Source: Saprospiraceae bacterium (GTDB lineage Bacteria; Bacteroidota; Bacteroidia; Chitinophagales; Saprospiraceae). Taken from it: DNA of 64,000 bases. Shown here piece after piece: positions 17,695 through 26,715 of this stretch. A model generated the notes under the pieces. It worked only from the letters and a program-made list of their open reading frames with translations, had not been told where the DNA came from and made no database searches. The stretch's first letter is position 1. Every line of letters begins with the position of its first letter. The position numbers and the translations under genes were made by a program. Where the stretch lies: NCBI GenBank assembly GCA_013214355.1, contig JABSSL010000016.1, positions 1 through 64,000 of the forward strand, written 5' to 3'.

Positions 17695-19020
17695 CTATTT
17701 TCTTTCATTCAAATAGCCAATCGCTGTTTCTAAAGCAGGATCTCTATTCTCAATGTAATCAGATAGTCCCTTACTTATCTGAATATCTGGCTGAATACCA
17801 ACACCCACAAACTCTTTGCCATCTGGGTAGGTATCTTTTTTGGTACATACTCTTGCGATCCCACCATGGGGTAATTCGAACAATAGGGGTTGTCCGGTAC
17901 TGCCATAGGTGGGTTCGCCGATCTTCGTCATATGCTCTTGATTGTCGGCATAAATCAAGAAATCTTCCGCAGCGGAGGCTGTGCCATTGCCGACTAAAAT
18001 TACTGTTGGAACTACAATTCTACTGGTCCTCAATAGGTTTCTATCTCCTATCCCCAGCGTATCGGGGCTATATGGAAAATCGTGATAATACTCCTCTTGG
18101 TTCCATGCCTTTAAAGTTGGAATGTGTACTCGACTATGTGTTTTGGGGCCGTAGAATATGGTGTCATTCGTCAAATGATGGAGTATGACTTTCCCTATTC
18201 TCGAATTTCCACCACCATTATTTCTTAAATCTACTATTAGCGCTTTTGCTTTTTGAAGTTCTGGTACTTTCTCAGCAAATTCCATGGAAACGTTCCAATC
18301 CGAAAAGGAGTTGAGGGCCAAGTAGGCGATATCGTTATCGTACCATTTTAGATCTAGCAAATCTTTGTCTTCAAATGCGGGGTAAACTTCCTTTTCTTCT
18401 GTTTTAGCATGGGTTACGGTTAAGGACTTTACCTTTCCGTTAGGGTCCTTTAGCTCGAGCTCATATTTTGTTCCGACATAGCCTTCTAGCATATAGGTCA
18501 CTGACAAATCTTGGCGGATATAGTCCGTTGATGAAGAAATATACGGCATGACATACTCGCTAATATATTGTTGGGTTTCTATCCCATTCACTGAAAGAAT
18601 TTCGGTTCCAATGGGAATCTCTACTTTTTTGCTTTCATTTACTCTGGTGATGATGGCCCTGCCATCGACATTGGTGAGGAAGAGACGGTAGGCTCCAAAA
18701 TGAGTATTGAAAACACTATCACGAATTTCTTTTGGGAACCAGACGTTGGTATGTCCGTCTTTCAGGTAGGCGCAGAACTTTTGTAACAGTCGGTAGTATT
18801 CATAATCATTTTCTGTCTCCTGAACCTCCCTAATGTACTTTGTGTACAGCTTATTCCATTCCAACTGGTTGATCTTGTTGAAATAGATATAATTGTAGTT
18901 AACTTCTTGCCAGAAGGTGGAAAGGCCAAAGACTTTTTCTTCTTTGGATAGCTCATTTGGAACCTGAGCATAGCTAAGATTTACAGCGAAAAAGAGGAAT
19001 AGAATTATTAATTTTTTCAT
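17695..19020 (-). CDS. S41 family peptidase (tricorn-core type)
   Basis: This 441-residue secreted protein has a signal peptide (MKKLIILFLFFAVNLSYAQ), a helical N-terminal domain, a short PDZ-like part (IPIGTEILSVNGIE) and an S41 core. The nucleophile is in GNGTASAAED (Ser349 by my count). Instead of the Lys of Prc-type enzymes it has PTYGSTGQPL, the pattern of the S41B/C branch, which uses a different catalytic arrangement. The C-terminal GVGIQPDIQI is typical. It probably cleaves peptides in the periplasm. It stands alone between the GH78 gene and the acyl operon. Confidence 0.88.
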   Translation of the reverse strand: MKKLIILFLFFAVNLSYAQVPNELSKEEKVFGLSTFWQEVNYNYIYFNKINQLEWNKLYTKYIREVQETENDYEYYRLLQKFCAYLKDGHTNVWFPKEIRDSVFNTHFGAYRLFLTNVDGRAIITRVNESKKVEIPIGTEILSVNGIETQQYISEYVMPYISSSTDYIRQDLSVTYMLEGYVGTKYELELKDPNGKVKSLTVTHAKTEEKEVYPAFEDKDLLDLKWYDNDIAYLALNSFSDWNVSMEFAEKVPELQKAKALIVDLRNNGGGNSRIGKVILHHLTNDTIFYGPKTHSRVHIPTLKAWNQEEYYHDFPYSPDTLGIGDRNLLRTSRIVVPTVILVGNGTASAAEDFLIYADNQEHMTKIGEPTYGSTGQPLLFELPHGGIARVCTKKDTYPDGKEFVGVGIQPDIQISKGLSDYIENRDPALETAIGYLNERK

Positions 19021-19133
19021 GAGGTGGTTTTCTATTCCAACGCGGAGTGAGTTGACTTATTTCAAAATTTAGAAATACTAACAGTTGAGGTTTGGCGGTA
19101 TTAAGCTCCTATTCTAATTAAGCGCTGAAGAAG

Positions 19134-19154
19134 ACTTCTTTCATGGAAAGAAGT
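19134..19154 (-). terminator. Weak hairpin downstream of the acyl operon
   Basis: ACTTCTTTC pairs with GAAAGAAGT around a 3-nt loop about 95 bp after the acyl-CoA dehydrogenase stop, followed on the minus strand by CTTCTTC. The low GC content makes it only a candidate. Confidence 0.3.
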
Positions 19155-19248
19155 AGATAGAGGTAACTCTAGGTAGACGATGTTGAAAAGTGTATTTCAT
19201 CGCTTTCTAGAGCTAGCATAGAACCAAAATGACGAAAAACTATACTCA

Positions 19249-20397
19249 CTACTTTCTATAAACAGGTTTATACTCTACCTTATCAATTACGATTTTAGCA
19301 ATTACATCTTTCATAATTTCTGATGTGCCCCCATAAATCGGAATCACCCGAACATCCCGATAGATTCGCGCAATGGGATATTCTTCCATAAAACCGTAAC
19401 CCCCAAACATCTGCTGACATTTGTACACAATTTCATTTAAAAGATCGCTGACTCTCAGTTTTAACATCGAGCATTCTTTAACTACATTTTCTCCTTGGGC
19501 CAACCGATAACTAGTCAAGTGGGTAAAGGCTTTATAAGCTTCAATTTCGCTGGATATCTGGGCAATTTGATGCCTTAGGGCTTGAAATCTATTGATCGGC
19601 TTACCAAAAGCTGACCGCTCAGAAATGTATTGCAGGGTAATGGCTAAAACGTGTTCCATTAACCCAATCCCTCCTTGTACACCGGTTAATCGCTCCACTT
19701 GTAAACTTTCCATCATATAGTAGAATCCTTTCCCTTCTTCACCCAGTAAATTCTCTCTCGGGACCTTTACATTATCAAAAGCAAGTTCAGCCGTATCGGA
19801 ACAACGTAATCCTAATTTGTCCAATTTTGTTGTGGTTACTCCCTCCGCATTCAAATCAATGATCAGCATAGATAAACCTGCCTCGGTATTTACTGCAGCT
19901 ACTGTGTAATCCCCATAATAACCATTGGAAATAAAGGTCTTGGAACCATTCACTGTATAATAGTCTCCTTCCAACTTCGCGGTAGTGCGGATCGCTTTTA
20001 CATCAGAGCCAGCAAAAGGCTCCGTCATGGACAGCGAGCCGATCAGTTTTCCTTGCACACTGGGAACTAAGTATTTTTCTTTGATAAAAGATGTCCCGGC
20101 ATGAACTAGGTAATTCATGGCCAAGTAAGCATGAGCGTTGACTACGGTGCTAAAGCCAAAATTGCCGATTCTTCCCATTTCTTCACAAAAGACGGTGGTG
20201 TATAGAAAATCCAGTCCCATCCCCCCATATTTTTCATCCACCTCTAAGCCTAAGAAACCCATTTCACCCATTTTTCGCAATATACTACGGTCCACCTCTC
20301 CCCTCGCTTCCCACTCATTGAGGTAAGGCGTAACTTCAGCCTTGAAAAAGTCCTGCAAGGTGGTTCTAAATAATTCGTGTTCTTCGGTAAAAAACAT
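19249..20397 (-). CDS. Acyl-CoA dehydrogenase
   Basis: This 382-residue flavoprotein has the standard ACAD layout: helical N-domain, beta-barrel with SMTEPFAGSDV and TFISNG, and C-terminal helical domain with ERSAFGKPI and MFGGYGFMEEYPI. The catalytic base is the Glu in YGGTSEIMKDV, at the position used by short- and medium-chain enzymes. It makes the trans-2-enoyl-CoA in the first step of beta-oxidation, passing electrons to ETF. It is the last gene of the operon led by the acyl-CoA ligase, 114 bp after the isomerase gene, and would degrade acyl-CoA derived from the acylase reaction. Confidence 0.93.
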   Translation of the reverse strand: MFFTEEHELFRTTLQDFFKAEVTPYLNEWEARGEVDRSILRKMGEMGFLGLEVDEKYGGMGLDFLYTTVFCEEMGRIGNFGFSTVVNAHAYLAMNYLVHAGTSFIKEKYLVPSVQGKLIGSLSMTEPFAGSDVKAIRTTAKLEGDYYTVNGSKTFISNGYYGDYTVAAVNTEAGLSMLIIDLNAEGVTTTKLDKLGLRCSDTAELAFDNVKVPRENLLGEEGKGFYYMMESLQVERLTGVQGGIGLMEHVLAITLQYISERSAFGKPINRFQALRHQIAQISSEIEAYKAFTHLTSYRLAQGENVVKECSMLKLRVSDLLNEIVYKCQQMFGGYGFMEEYPIARIYRDVRVIPIYGGTSEIMKDVIAKIVIDKVEYKPVYRK

Positions 20398-20511
20398 AAT
20401 GTAAAATCAGGTTGATTGTTTTTTGCAATTCACGTGACCCCACGCGCACAGCTTTGACTCCTCCTACGCTGGGACTATTGCTGCTGAACACCCAGCTTCC
20501 CCTGCTAAAGT

Positions 20512-21276
20512 CTACCTACTAAATTGTTCCATTAACTTTTTCCGTTGATGGATGGATGCTGGTTCAAACCAGGCTTTTACTTTCTCTTTTTTACTTTTTT
20601 TAGCGAAGTGGGTAAACTTTTCGATTAATTCAGCCCGCATAGATAGTTTGGCATCCTGTAGAAGATTATCTGGGGTACTCAATAATGTGGTTAATGTCTT
20701 TTCAGCTTTTGGCAGTAAGTCTTCCATCGAACATCGATCATCGATCATGCCTTGTTCGTAGGCTTCTTCTACACTTAATAGCTTACCACTCAATAAGTTC
20801 TGATAAGCTATCCGGTAGCCGGACCAAAAAGCGTACAGCCAAATAACATATTCTTCTAAATTGACCCCAGCCGCTATTTCATTCAGGCCGATGGTAAATC
20901 GGTCTCCTTTTGCCATAATTCTATAGTCGCAGGTAAGTGCAATAAAGCAGCCAGCAGCAATACTATAACCATTTACTGCAGCAATAAGCGGCTTGGGCAT
21001 TTGTACCATCTCTAAGATCATATCATCCCAATTGTGATGAAATTGCTCTATCTCTTGCTCATTGTAACTATCCAAAGCTTTCAAATCAAGCCCCACACTA
21101 AAATAACCATCGGTATTACCTGTTAAAATACCTCCTCTAAGCGAATTATCTGCGGCCAAATTTGCCATGGCTTCACGGATAGCTACTACCAAATCATTAT
21201 TGACCGGGTTGGCCTTCCCTCTGTTTAATTTCAGAATAACATAATCTCCTTTTCGTATGGTCTCAACTAAGTTCAT
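20512..21276 (-). CDS. Crotonase-fold enoyl-CoA isomerase (ECI1-like)
   Basis: This 254-residue protein has the crotonase oxyanion-hole segments SVGLDLKAL and NGYSIAAGCFIAL. At the first catalytic position of hydratases (the Glu in GGGxE) it has AAGCF, while the second Glu is kept in TIGLNEIAAG. This single-Glu pattern, with the AGGCLIAL..CDYR-like and TIGLNE wording, is that of delta3,delta2-enoyl-CoA isomerases such as mitochondrial ECI1. It would therefore move double bonds of unsaturated acyl-CoA into the 2-position instead of hydrating them. It sits in the acyl operon between the amidase and the dehydrogenase. Broad labels as enoyl-CoA hydratase would be less precise. Confidence 0.85.
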   Translation of the reverse strand: MNLVETIRKGDYVILKLNRGKANPVNNDLVVAIREAMANLAADNSLRGGILTGNTDGYFSVGLDLKALDSYNEQEIEQFHHNWDDMILEMVQMPKPLIAAVNGYSIAAGCFIALTCDYRIMAKGDRFTIGLNEIAAGVNLEEYVIWLYAFWSGYRIAYQNLLSGKLLSVEEAYEQGMIDDRCSMEDLLPKAEKTLTTLLSTPDNLLQDAKLSMRAELIEKFTHFAKKSKKEKVKAWFEPASIHQRKKLMEQFSR

Positions 21277-21308
21277 ATTCCATTATTTATGCAGGTTCCT
21301 GAAAACTA

Positions 21309-23723
21309 TCACTTAGCTTTCAAAACTAATTTCCGACTCCCCTCCTTGATTTCGGTCTCATTCATCATCATATTACGGAATTTCCCGTCGGCATATAGCT
21401 GAGCTTGGTCATCGTAATGCTTACTAGCTACATGTCCTGATTGCCCAGTTGGCAAGATGGAAACAGCATTTTCGATCTCCGCAAGATCAATCAAGATTCG
21501 CTTAGATGGCCCAAAGGAGATCGTATGCATCTCGTCTGCGGTCAAATCAAACGAGACGTTATTGATCACCTCATGCCCGCCATTGATAGGGATAGGACCT
21601 ACATTAAAATACCAACCCAAAGGGCCTCCTTCTAGACCAAATGCATGCTTGTGTGCAATTTGATGAACTTTCTGCCATTCCCATGCTTGTGGATTATTGC
21701 CTAACTGTTCTCCTAGGGCTGACGTAGCCCGTTCAAAAGCCTCACTAAAGATGGTTTGTCTGCTTTCCGTATCATCCGTTGTGGTATTGTCCCACCATAG
21801 GGAAGTGTCATTGCTCAACAAAAGGGGAATCGTTCGCCACATCATCATTGTATTGACGATGGCAGTAAAGTCTTTTTCACCCAATTCATCTTGCATAGCT
21901 CTAGCCAAAATGTGGTAGACTACCTTATAGAAAATGGTCGGTGCTATACTTTCCAAATCATGCTGGCCATCCCAAGATTTCAACAATTCCAGTGCTTGAG
22001 TTTGAGTATCATTTAATTCACCAGCGTTTTGTGCTAGGACAGAGGTAATCTCTTTCGCTACTTCAGCATAGGTTGGAGATACGCCATCCGTAATCATACG
22101 CTTCATTTTATCCATATCCCATTGATCTTCCTCTTTGAGAAGCGTGGTAATTCGTTTAGCTCTATTCTCTGGTAAATAATAGCCTTGGTGCAATATACCA
22201 AAAGCAGTATCTGGCTGATTATTAGAGGAATAAACAAATCCTGAGGGGGGATTGATAGATTTCGGGTTTTCAGCCCAATCGTGATACCCCAACAGCTCAT
22301 CATCCCCATCGTAACCCTTCAAAATGAATTTGGAATTGACGTGGGCTGGGCGTTTAGAGAGTTTGGCCGTAGCAAACCAAGCAATATTACCTGTCGTATC
22401 TCCATACATCATATTAAAGCCGGGAGCAGTCATCATGGCACAGGCATTTTCGAAAGCTTCCATATCTTTTGCCTTCGCACATTGGTAAAAGGCTTGAAAG
22501 ACAGGATTAGTGAACTTCGTCAACGTCATCGAAACTGCAATAGGGTTAGCAGAGACCTCATCTATCCCTTGTATACAATCATTGATAATGGGGCCATGTC
22601 TGGAAATCTTCACCTCAAACTCAACGTCCTCTTTACCTTTTACCTTAATGCGTTCGTGTCGAGTTTTTAAGTCTTCCCAAGTGTCTTTGAATTGGACCTG
22701 ATTAGGATTATCAGGATTGAGCTTTTCTTCGTAAAAATCGGTGTCATCATTTTCTAGCATAGTGACTCCCCACGCATGATGTTTGGTATGCCCGATAGTA
22801 GAAAAAGGCATGCCTGCCACAAAATTACCGTAGAAGCTTTGATTGGGATATTCTAGGTGCGCCTCATACCAAACCGCAGGCTGTGAATAACCGATGTGCG
22901 CATCATTGGCTAAAAACACTTTTCCCGATTTGGTTTTACTACCGGATACTACCCAACTATTGCTGCCTGACCAAACCGGCACAGGCAATTGATCAAAAAT
23001 CTGTCCGATAGCCTTATTGATGAGCTCCTCTTCTGAAATCCTACCTGATCCTTCCTTCGGATAAGAGGAGATAGCCGTTCCACCTTTGTATCCAATGGCA
23101 AAATCCTTGGTGTATTTTTCACCTAGTTTATGCTGGATTTTAGTTAAAAGAGGGTCCGTTTTGAACGCTATGCTGAAAGTATACCCCATGTATACAGCAA
23201 TGGAGTAGATATCTGTTGTAGTAAATGCTTCTCTTCCGATCCCCAATACTTGAAATTCGAGCGGTAGCTTACCATTTTCCATATAGGCATTCAAGCCATC
23301 GAGGTAGGCATACATCGCTTTTTGATAAGGTGCTGTACGCTCAGACAGATACGCTTTAGCAGATTTTTCTGCAGTCTCCTTGAGGCCAATGGTCCTGAAA
23401 AATTGGTCTGTCTCTACCAGGTCTTCGCCTAGGATCTCCGCCAAACGTCCACTACCAACTCGTCGGAGCATTTCCATCTGAAACAATCGCTCTTGCGCAT
23501 GGATATAGCCAAAGGCGAAGTAGGCATCTTCTTCACTTTGTGCGTAAATATGTGGAATACCATACTCATCAAAATATACTTCCACTTCCTCTTGTAAGCC
23601 CTGTAAAGTCAGTGTGCCTTCATAGGTAGGATGAAAAGATTGGAGGTAAAAGTAGACGGCAGTACTCGCAATAAGTAGGATTACGAGTACTCCAATTATA
23701 AGTTTCTTTAGCATTTTCTGCAT
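21309..23723 (-). CDS. Penicillin acylase family Ntn-hydrolase (N-acyl amidase)
   Basis: This 804-residue protein has an N-terminal TM anchor or signal (about 6-27), an alpha-chain region with the family pattern YGIPHIYAQSEEDAYFAFGY and RLAEILGEDL, and the autoprocessing point in WSGSNSWVVSG. Ser254 by my count becomes the N-terminal nucleophile of the beta chain after the precursor cleaves itself before it. The conserved HAWGVTM and later beta-chain motifs are present. Family members cut acyl side chains from beta-lactams, acyl-homoserine lactones or lipopeptides. Its place 9 bp after a TonB receptor and upstream of beta-oxidation genes suggests that it removes fatty acyl groups from an imported amide. 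The substrate is not known. Confidence 0.92.
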   Translation of the reverse strand: MQKMLKKLIIGVLVILLIASTAVYFYLQSFHPTYEGTLTLQGLQEEVEVYFDEYGIPHIYAQSEEDAYFAFGYIHAQERLFQMEMLRRVGSGRLAEILGEDLVETDQFFRTIGLKETAEKSAKAYLSERTAPYQKAMYAYLDGLNAYMENGKLPLEFQVLGIGREAFTTTDIYSIAVYMGYTFSIAFKTDPLLTKIQHKLGEKYTKDFAIGYKGGTAISSYPKEGSGRISEEELINKAIGQIFDQLPVPVWSGSNSWVVSGSKTKSGKVFLANDAHIGYSQPAVWYEAHLEYPNQSFYGNFVAGMPFSTIGHTKHHAWGVTMLENDDTDFYEEKLNPDNPNQVQFKDTWEDLKTRHERIKVKGKEDVEFEVKISRHGPIINDCIQGIDEVSANPIAVSMTLTKFTNPVFQAFYQCAKAKDMEAFENACAMMTAPGFNMMYGDTTGNIAWFATAKLSKRPAHVNSKFILKGYDGDDELLGYHDWAENPKSINPPSGFVYSSNNQPDTAFGILHQGYYLPENRAKRITTLLKEEDQWDMDKMKRMITDGVSPTYAEVAKEITSVLAQNAGELNDTQTQALELLKSWDGQHDLESIAPTIFYKVVYHILARAMQDELGEKDFTAIVNTMMMWRTIPLLLSNDTSLWWDNTTTDDTESRQTIFSEAFERATSALGEQLGNNPQAWEWQKVHQIAHKHAFGLEGGPLGWYFNVGPIPINGGHEVINNVSFDLTADEMHTISFGPSKRILIDLAEIENAVSILPTGQSGHVASKHYDDQAQLYADGKFRNMMMNETEIKEGSRKLVLKAK

Positions 23724-23732
23724 GGATTGTGG

Positions 23733-26660
23733 TTAGAACTCATACTTAATTTTCCCAAGTACTCGTCTCCCAATCATTGGCATATTTTGATAATATCGGT
23801 ATTTATCATCAAAAAGATTGGTGGCTGTCAAATCTATTTGCACACCGTTGTTGAACTTATATCCAAGCCCCGCATCGACTAAGTTTCTGTCTCCTGTATC
23901 CCCAGAGAATTGGCCAGCGATAGGATTGAAGGAGTCGTCGTGTTGAAAAGCAATATTGACTCTTAATCCAAACTCCGGTGTGTAATTGGCTCCTAATCTG
24001 AATTTGTTCTTTGGAATATTTAGACTACTGGGCAAGGTACGTCCACTATCATCTCCTCGTACGGTCTGCATAAAATCGGTTTCACTTACTCCAGAATAAT
24101 TGCCGAAAAACGTTAGATTTTCATCTACATAATACTCCAGTCCCAAATCCCATCCATAATAGGTTCTAGCATCAAAAGTTCTATAACCAGCTGCCAAGTG
24201 AGTGATGCCATCGCTTTGGGGAACTTGTTCAGTTTCTACAGTAGCATGAAAAGGCAAAGCCTGTAAAACTTGGGATAAAGTTGCCCCGCCAAATGCGGGT
24301 GAAGCAGTATTTAATGCTGCATCTCCTCCTTGCATGTACGCTCCATCGATAAGAGGAGATACCTGCGCTGCTATGGCATTAGCCGTTGCCGCATCCATGC
24401 CTGATGCCTGAAGGGCTGCAATGAAAGCAGGAGTAAACAAATCCGCTGCATTCCTACCTAAGTCGTCGGATAAGCCTTCAATACCCAAAAGTGCAAAAGC
24501 GGGAGAAATGGCGGTAAACTGAGAATTACCATTTTCCGTGACCCTATACACATCTAGTGAAACACCAAGCTTATTAGCAATTAGGCCTTTGTAGCCAATT
24601 TCCCAACTATCATTGGTTGCTATCTGTGAAATCGGGGCAGTTTGAAGGCCTAAAGGAGAACCATCAAAAATATTAAACCCTGGCGACAGCGCTCCACCGA
24701 AACCAATACTAGCTGGAGTAATAGTCGCTAGCGCAGCTTGCACCGCAGCAAGTAGGGGCGCAGTTTCGGGATTCGCTTCCACTCCTGCTAGAATCTGAGC
24801 AATGATAAACTCATTTAAAGTAACACCAGGAGCAGCTTCTTGCCCTAGAATGGCCCCTAATGGCAAGCCAGCGCCCGCCGTACCCACCGGTATACTTGGA
24901 ATCAGTCCAGTAAACCAATCGATAGTGGCATTATTGCTGAATACTTGTTCCGTTTTGTTTCCTTTTAGCCATATATCAAAAGAACCCGGAACTATCGCAG
25001 CAAGGGGTGCATCAATATTCAATTGTAGATTGGCGACGGTTGATGTGGCTCTGTTGAAGGATGCCCGGAAGGTGTGATTAGGAGCAGCTTTGAATACGAG
25101 AGCGGCTCTAGGGGAAAAGGCCCCCTGATCAATAAAATTGAACCGATCATATCTGGCGGCTGCTACAAAATCGATTTTTTTGGATAAAGCGAATTTACCT
25201 TGTATATACCCTCCTACTACACTAAAATCATCATCGTCTTCCTGTCTACCATACACTAATCCCTTGGTATCCTGCCCGGCAAAACGATAGTCAAATCCCG
25301 CCGTCCAGTTGGCATCTAAGAAACTCGGGGTATCAAAGTTGTATTGGGCTTGCGCCTCCATCTGCGTTCTGGCAATGGGAGTGGTTAGGCCGGTCTGATA
25401 AAGGAAAGTTGGGTTTTCATCTGACCCACCATCATTAGTCAGGGCAAAAAACTGAAGAAATAGACCTCCAAATTGGCCTCGAGCCTGCCCCCAGAATTCT
25501 GAAGCTTGAGCCAGTCCCTCTCCTTGCTCATTGTAAAAGACGGAGCTGGCGGAATTATACCCTCCAGACACATTGATGCTTGTTTGATCAGAGGGTCTAA
25601 ACTCCAGGGTGGTACTGAAAGCCGCATTGTGCCAATCATCTGCCATTGGATTACCGTCTCCGTCTTCATCCAATTTATCAATAAGAACTCTTCCAGGCAT
25701 TGTTTGGTCCACCACGCCCAGTGGGCTAAGCGCCCCTTCCGAAACTGTATTCTGGAAGGGAGCAATTTGTACAGCATCGTCGGCATTATTAGGATCTAGC
25801 GTAAACTCATTACCGCTTCTATACTGTCCTGTGATTTTGAAGCCAAATTTATCGCTTACTTTAGTGGCATGTCTAAAAGCACCTCCAAATGTATTTAACT
25901 CTCCACCAATCAATTCTATCCCTGTCCCCGGCTGATCAATTGGGCTTTTAGTAATAAAATGTACCACTCCTTGTGTCACTCCTGGGCCGTATAGTGCGGA
26001 TCCTGCACCGCGTACTACTTCGATTCTATCTATGTCTAGATTATTGATACCTGCTTGGTCTGACTGGAAAGTACCAATACCAGGTCCAATCAAACTTCGA
26101 TAATCCATAATTGGAAATACAGCCGTACCAAAAAGTCCAGAACCTCCCCTCATGGAAATATTAATTCTATTGGCAGATTGCTGCTGGATCTGAACGCCTG
26201 CCGTATTGATTAGATTTCTGGTGGCATCTGTAGCATTTGGGGTAGCTTCAAACTTTCTTGCTGTCAAAACGGAGACGGAAGCTGGTGCCTCTTGGACTTT
26301 TTCTTTCCTTCTCGAGGCTGAAACCACGATATCCTCTCCAATCAAAATGCCTTCAATCAAGATTATATTGAGCTGTTCATCAGCTGAAGTAATAGTTATT
26401 GTTTGACTGGAATATCCGGTATAACTAATCTCCAAATCATAAGGAGGGGATTGGTTTGTGGACAATTCAAATTTTCCGTCTAGATCTGTAGTCGTACCTA
26501 TAGCGGTACCCGCAATTATCACATTGGCACCAATTAGTGGTTCTCCGGTACCATCATCTGATACCGTTCCAGAAACTTTGTTCTGCCCTAGTAAGGACAA
26601 ATGACCCAACAATAGAAAAGTCATGTAAAGTAGGCGTTGCCTGACAGTGTGGTTTTTCAT
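23733..26660 (-). CDS. TonB-dependent outer-membrane receptor
   Basis: I place the start at 26660 because the longer frame begins inside the neighbouring ligase gene, while MKNHTVRQRLLYMTFLLLGHLSLLGQ is a proper signal peptide; the product is then 975 residues. It has a carboxypeptidase-like regulatory domain (VSGTVSDDGTGEPLIGANV), a TonB plug (VVSASRRKEKVQEAP, then IDRIEVVRGAGSALYGPG) and a 22-strand barrel ending LGKIKYEF. Two Ala/Leu-rich, non-polar insertions at about residues 577-667 and 715-808, within predicted surface loops, are unusual. No SusD partner is next to it. It probably imports the ligand of the acyl operon. Confidence 0.92.
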   Translation of the reverse strand: MKNHTVRQRLLYMTFLLLGHLSLLGQNKVSGTVSDDGTGEPLIGANVIIAGTAIGTTTDLDGKFELSTNQSPPYDLEISYTGYSSQTITITSADEQLNIILIEGILIGEDIVVSASRRKEKVQEAPASVSVLTARKFEATPNATDATRNLINTAGVQIQQQSANRINISMRGGSGLFGTAVFPIMDYRSLIGPGIGTFQSDQAGINNLDIDRIEVVRGAGSALYGPGVTQGVVHFITKSPIDQPGTGIELIGGELNTFGGAFRHATKVSDKFGFKITGQYRSGNEFTLDPNNADDAVQIAPFQNTVSEGALSPLGVVDQTMPGRVLIDKLDEDGDGNPMADDWHNAAFSTTLEFRPSDQTSINVSGGYNSASSVFYNEQGEGLAQASEFWGQARGQFGGLFLQFFALTNDGGSDENPTFLYQTGLTTPIARTQMEAQAQYNFDTPSFLDANWTAGFDYRFAGQDTKGLVYGRQEDDDDFSVVGGYIQGKFALSKKIDFVAAARYDRFNFIDQGAFSPRAALVFKAAPNHTFRASFNRATSTVANLQLNIDAPLAAIVPGSFDIWLKGNKTEQVFSNNATIDWFTGLIPSIPVGTAGAGLPLGAILGQEAAPGVTLNEFIIAQILAGVEANPETAPLLAAVQAALATITPASIGFGGALSPGFNIFDGSPLGLQTAPISQIATNDSWEIGYKGLIANKLGVSLDVYRVTENGNSQFTAISPAFALLGIEGLSDDLGRNAADLFTPAFIAALQASGMDAATANAIAAQVSPLIDGAYMQGGDAALNTASPAFGGATLSQVLQALPFHATVETEQVPQSDGITHLAAGYRTFDARTYYGWDLGLEYYVDENLTFFGNYSGVSETDFMQTVRGDDSGRTLPSSLNIPKNKFRLGANYTPEFGLRVNIAFQHDDSFNPIAGQFSGDTGDRNLVDAGLGYKFNNGVQIDLTATNLFDDKYRYYQNMPMIGRRVLGKIKYEF

Positions 26661-26715
26661 TGGATGTTGTTTAGTAATAGACAAGGAGTCAAGAATAGAT
26701 CGGATCTTGCTGATC

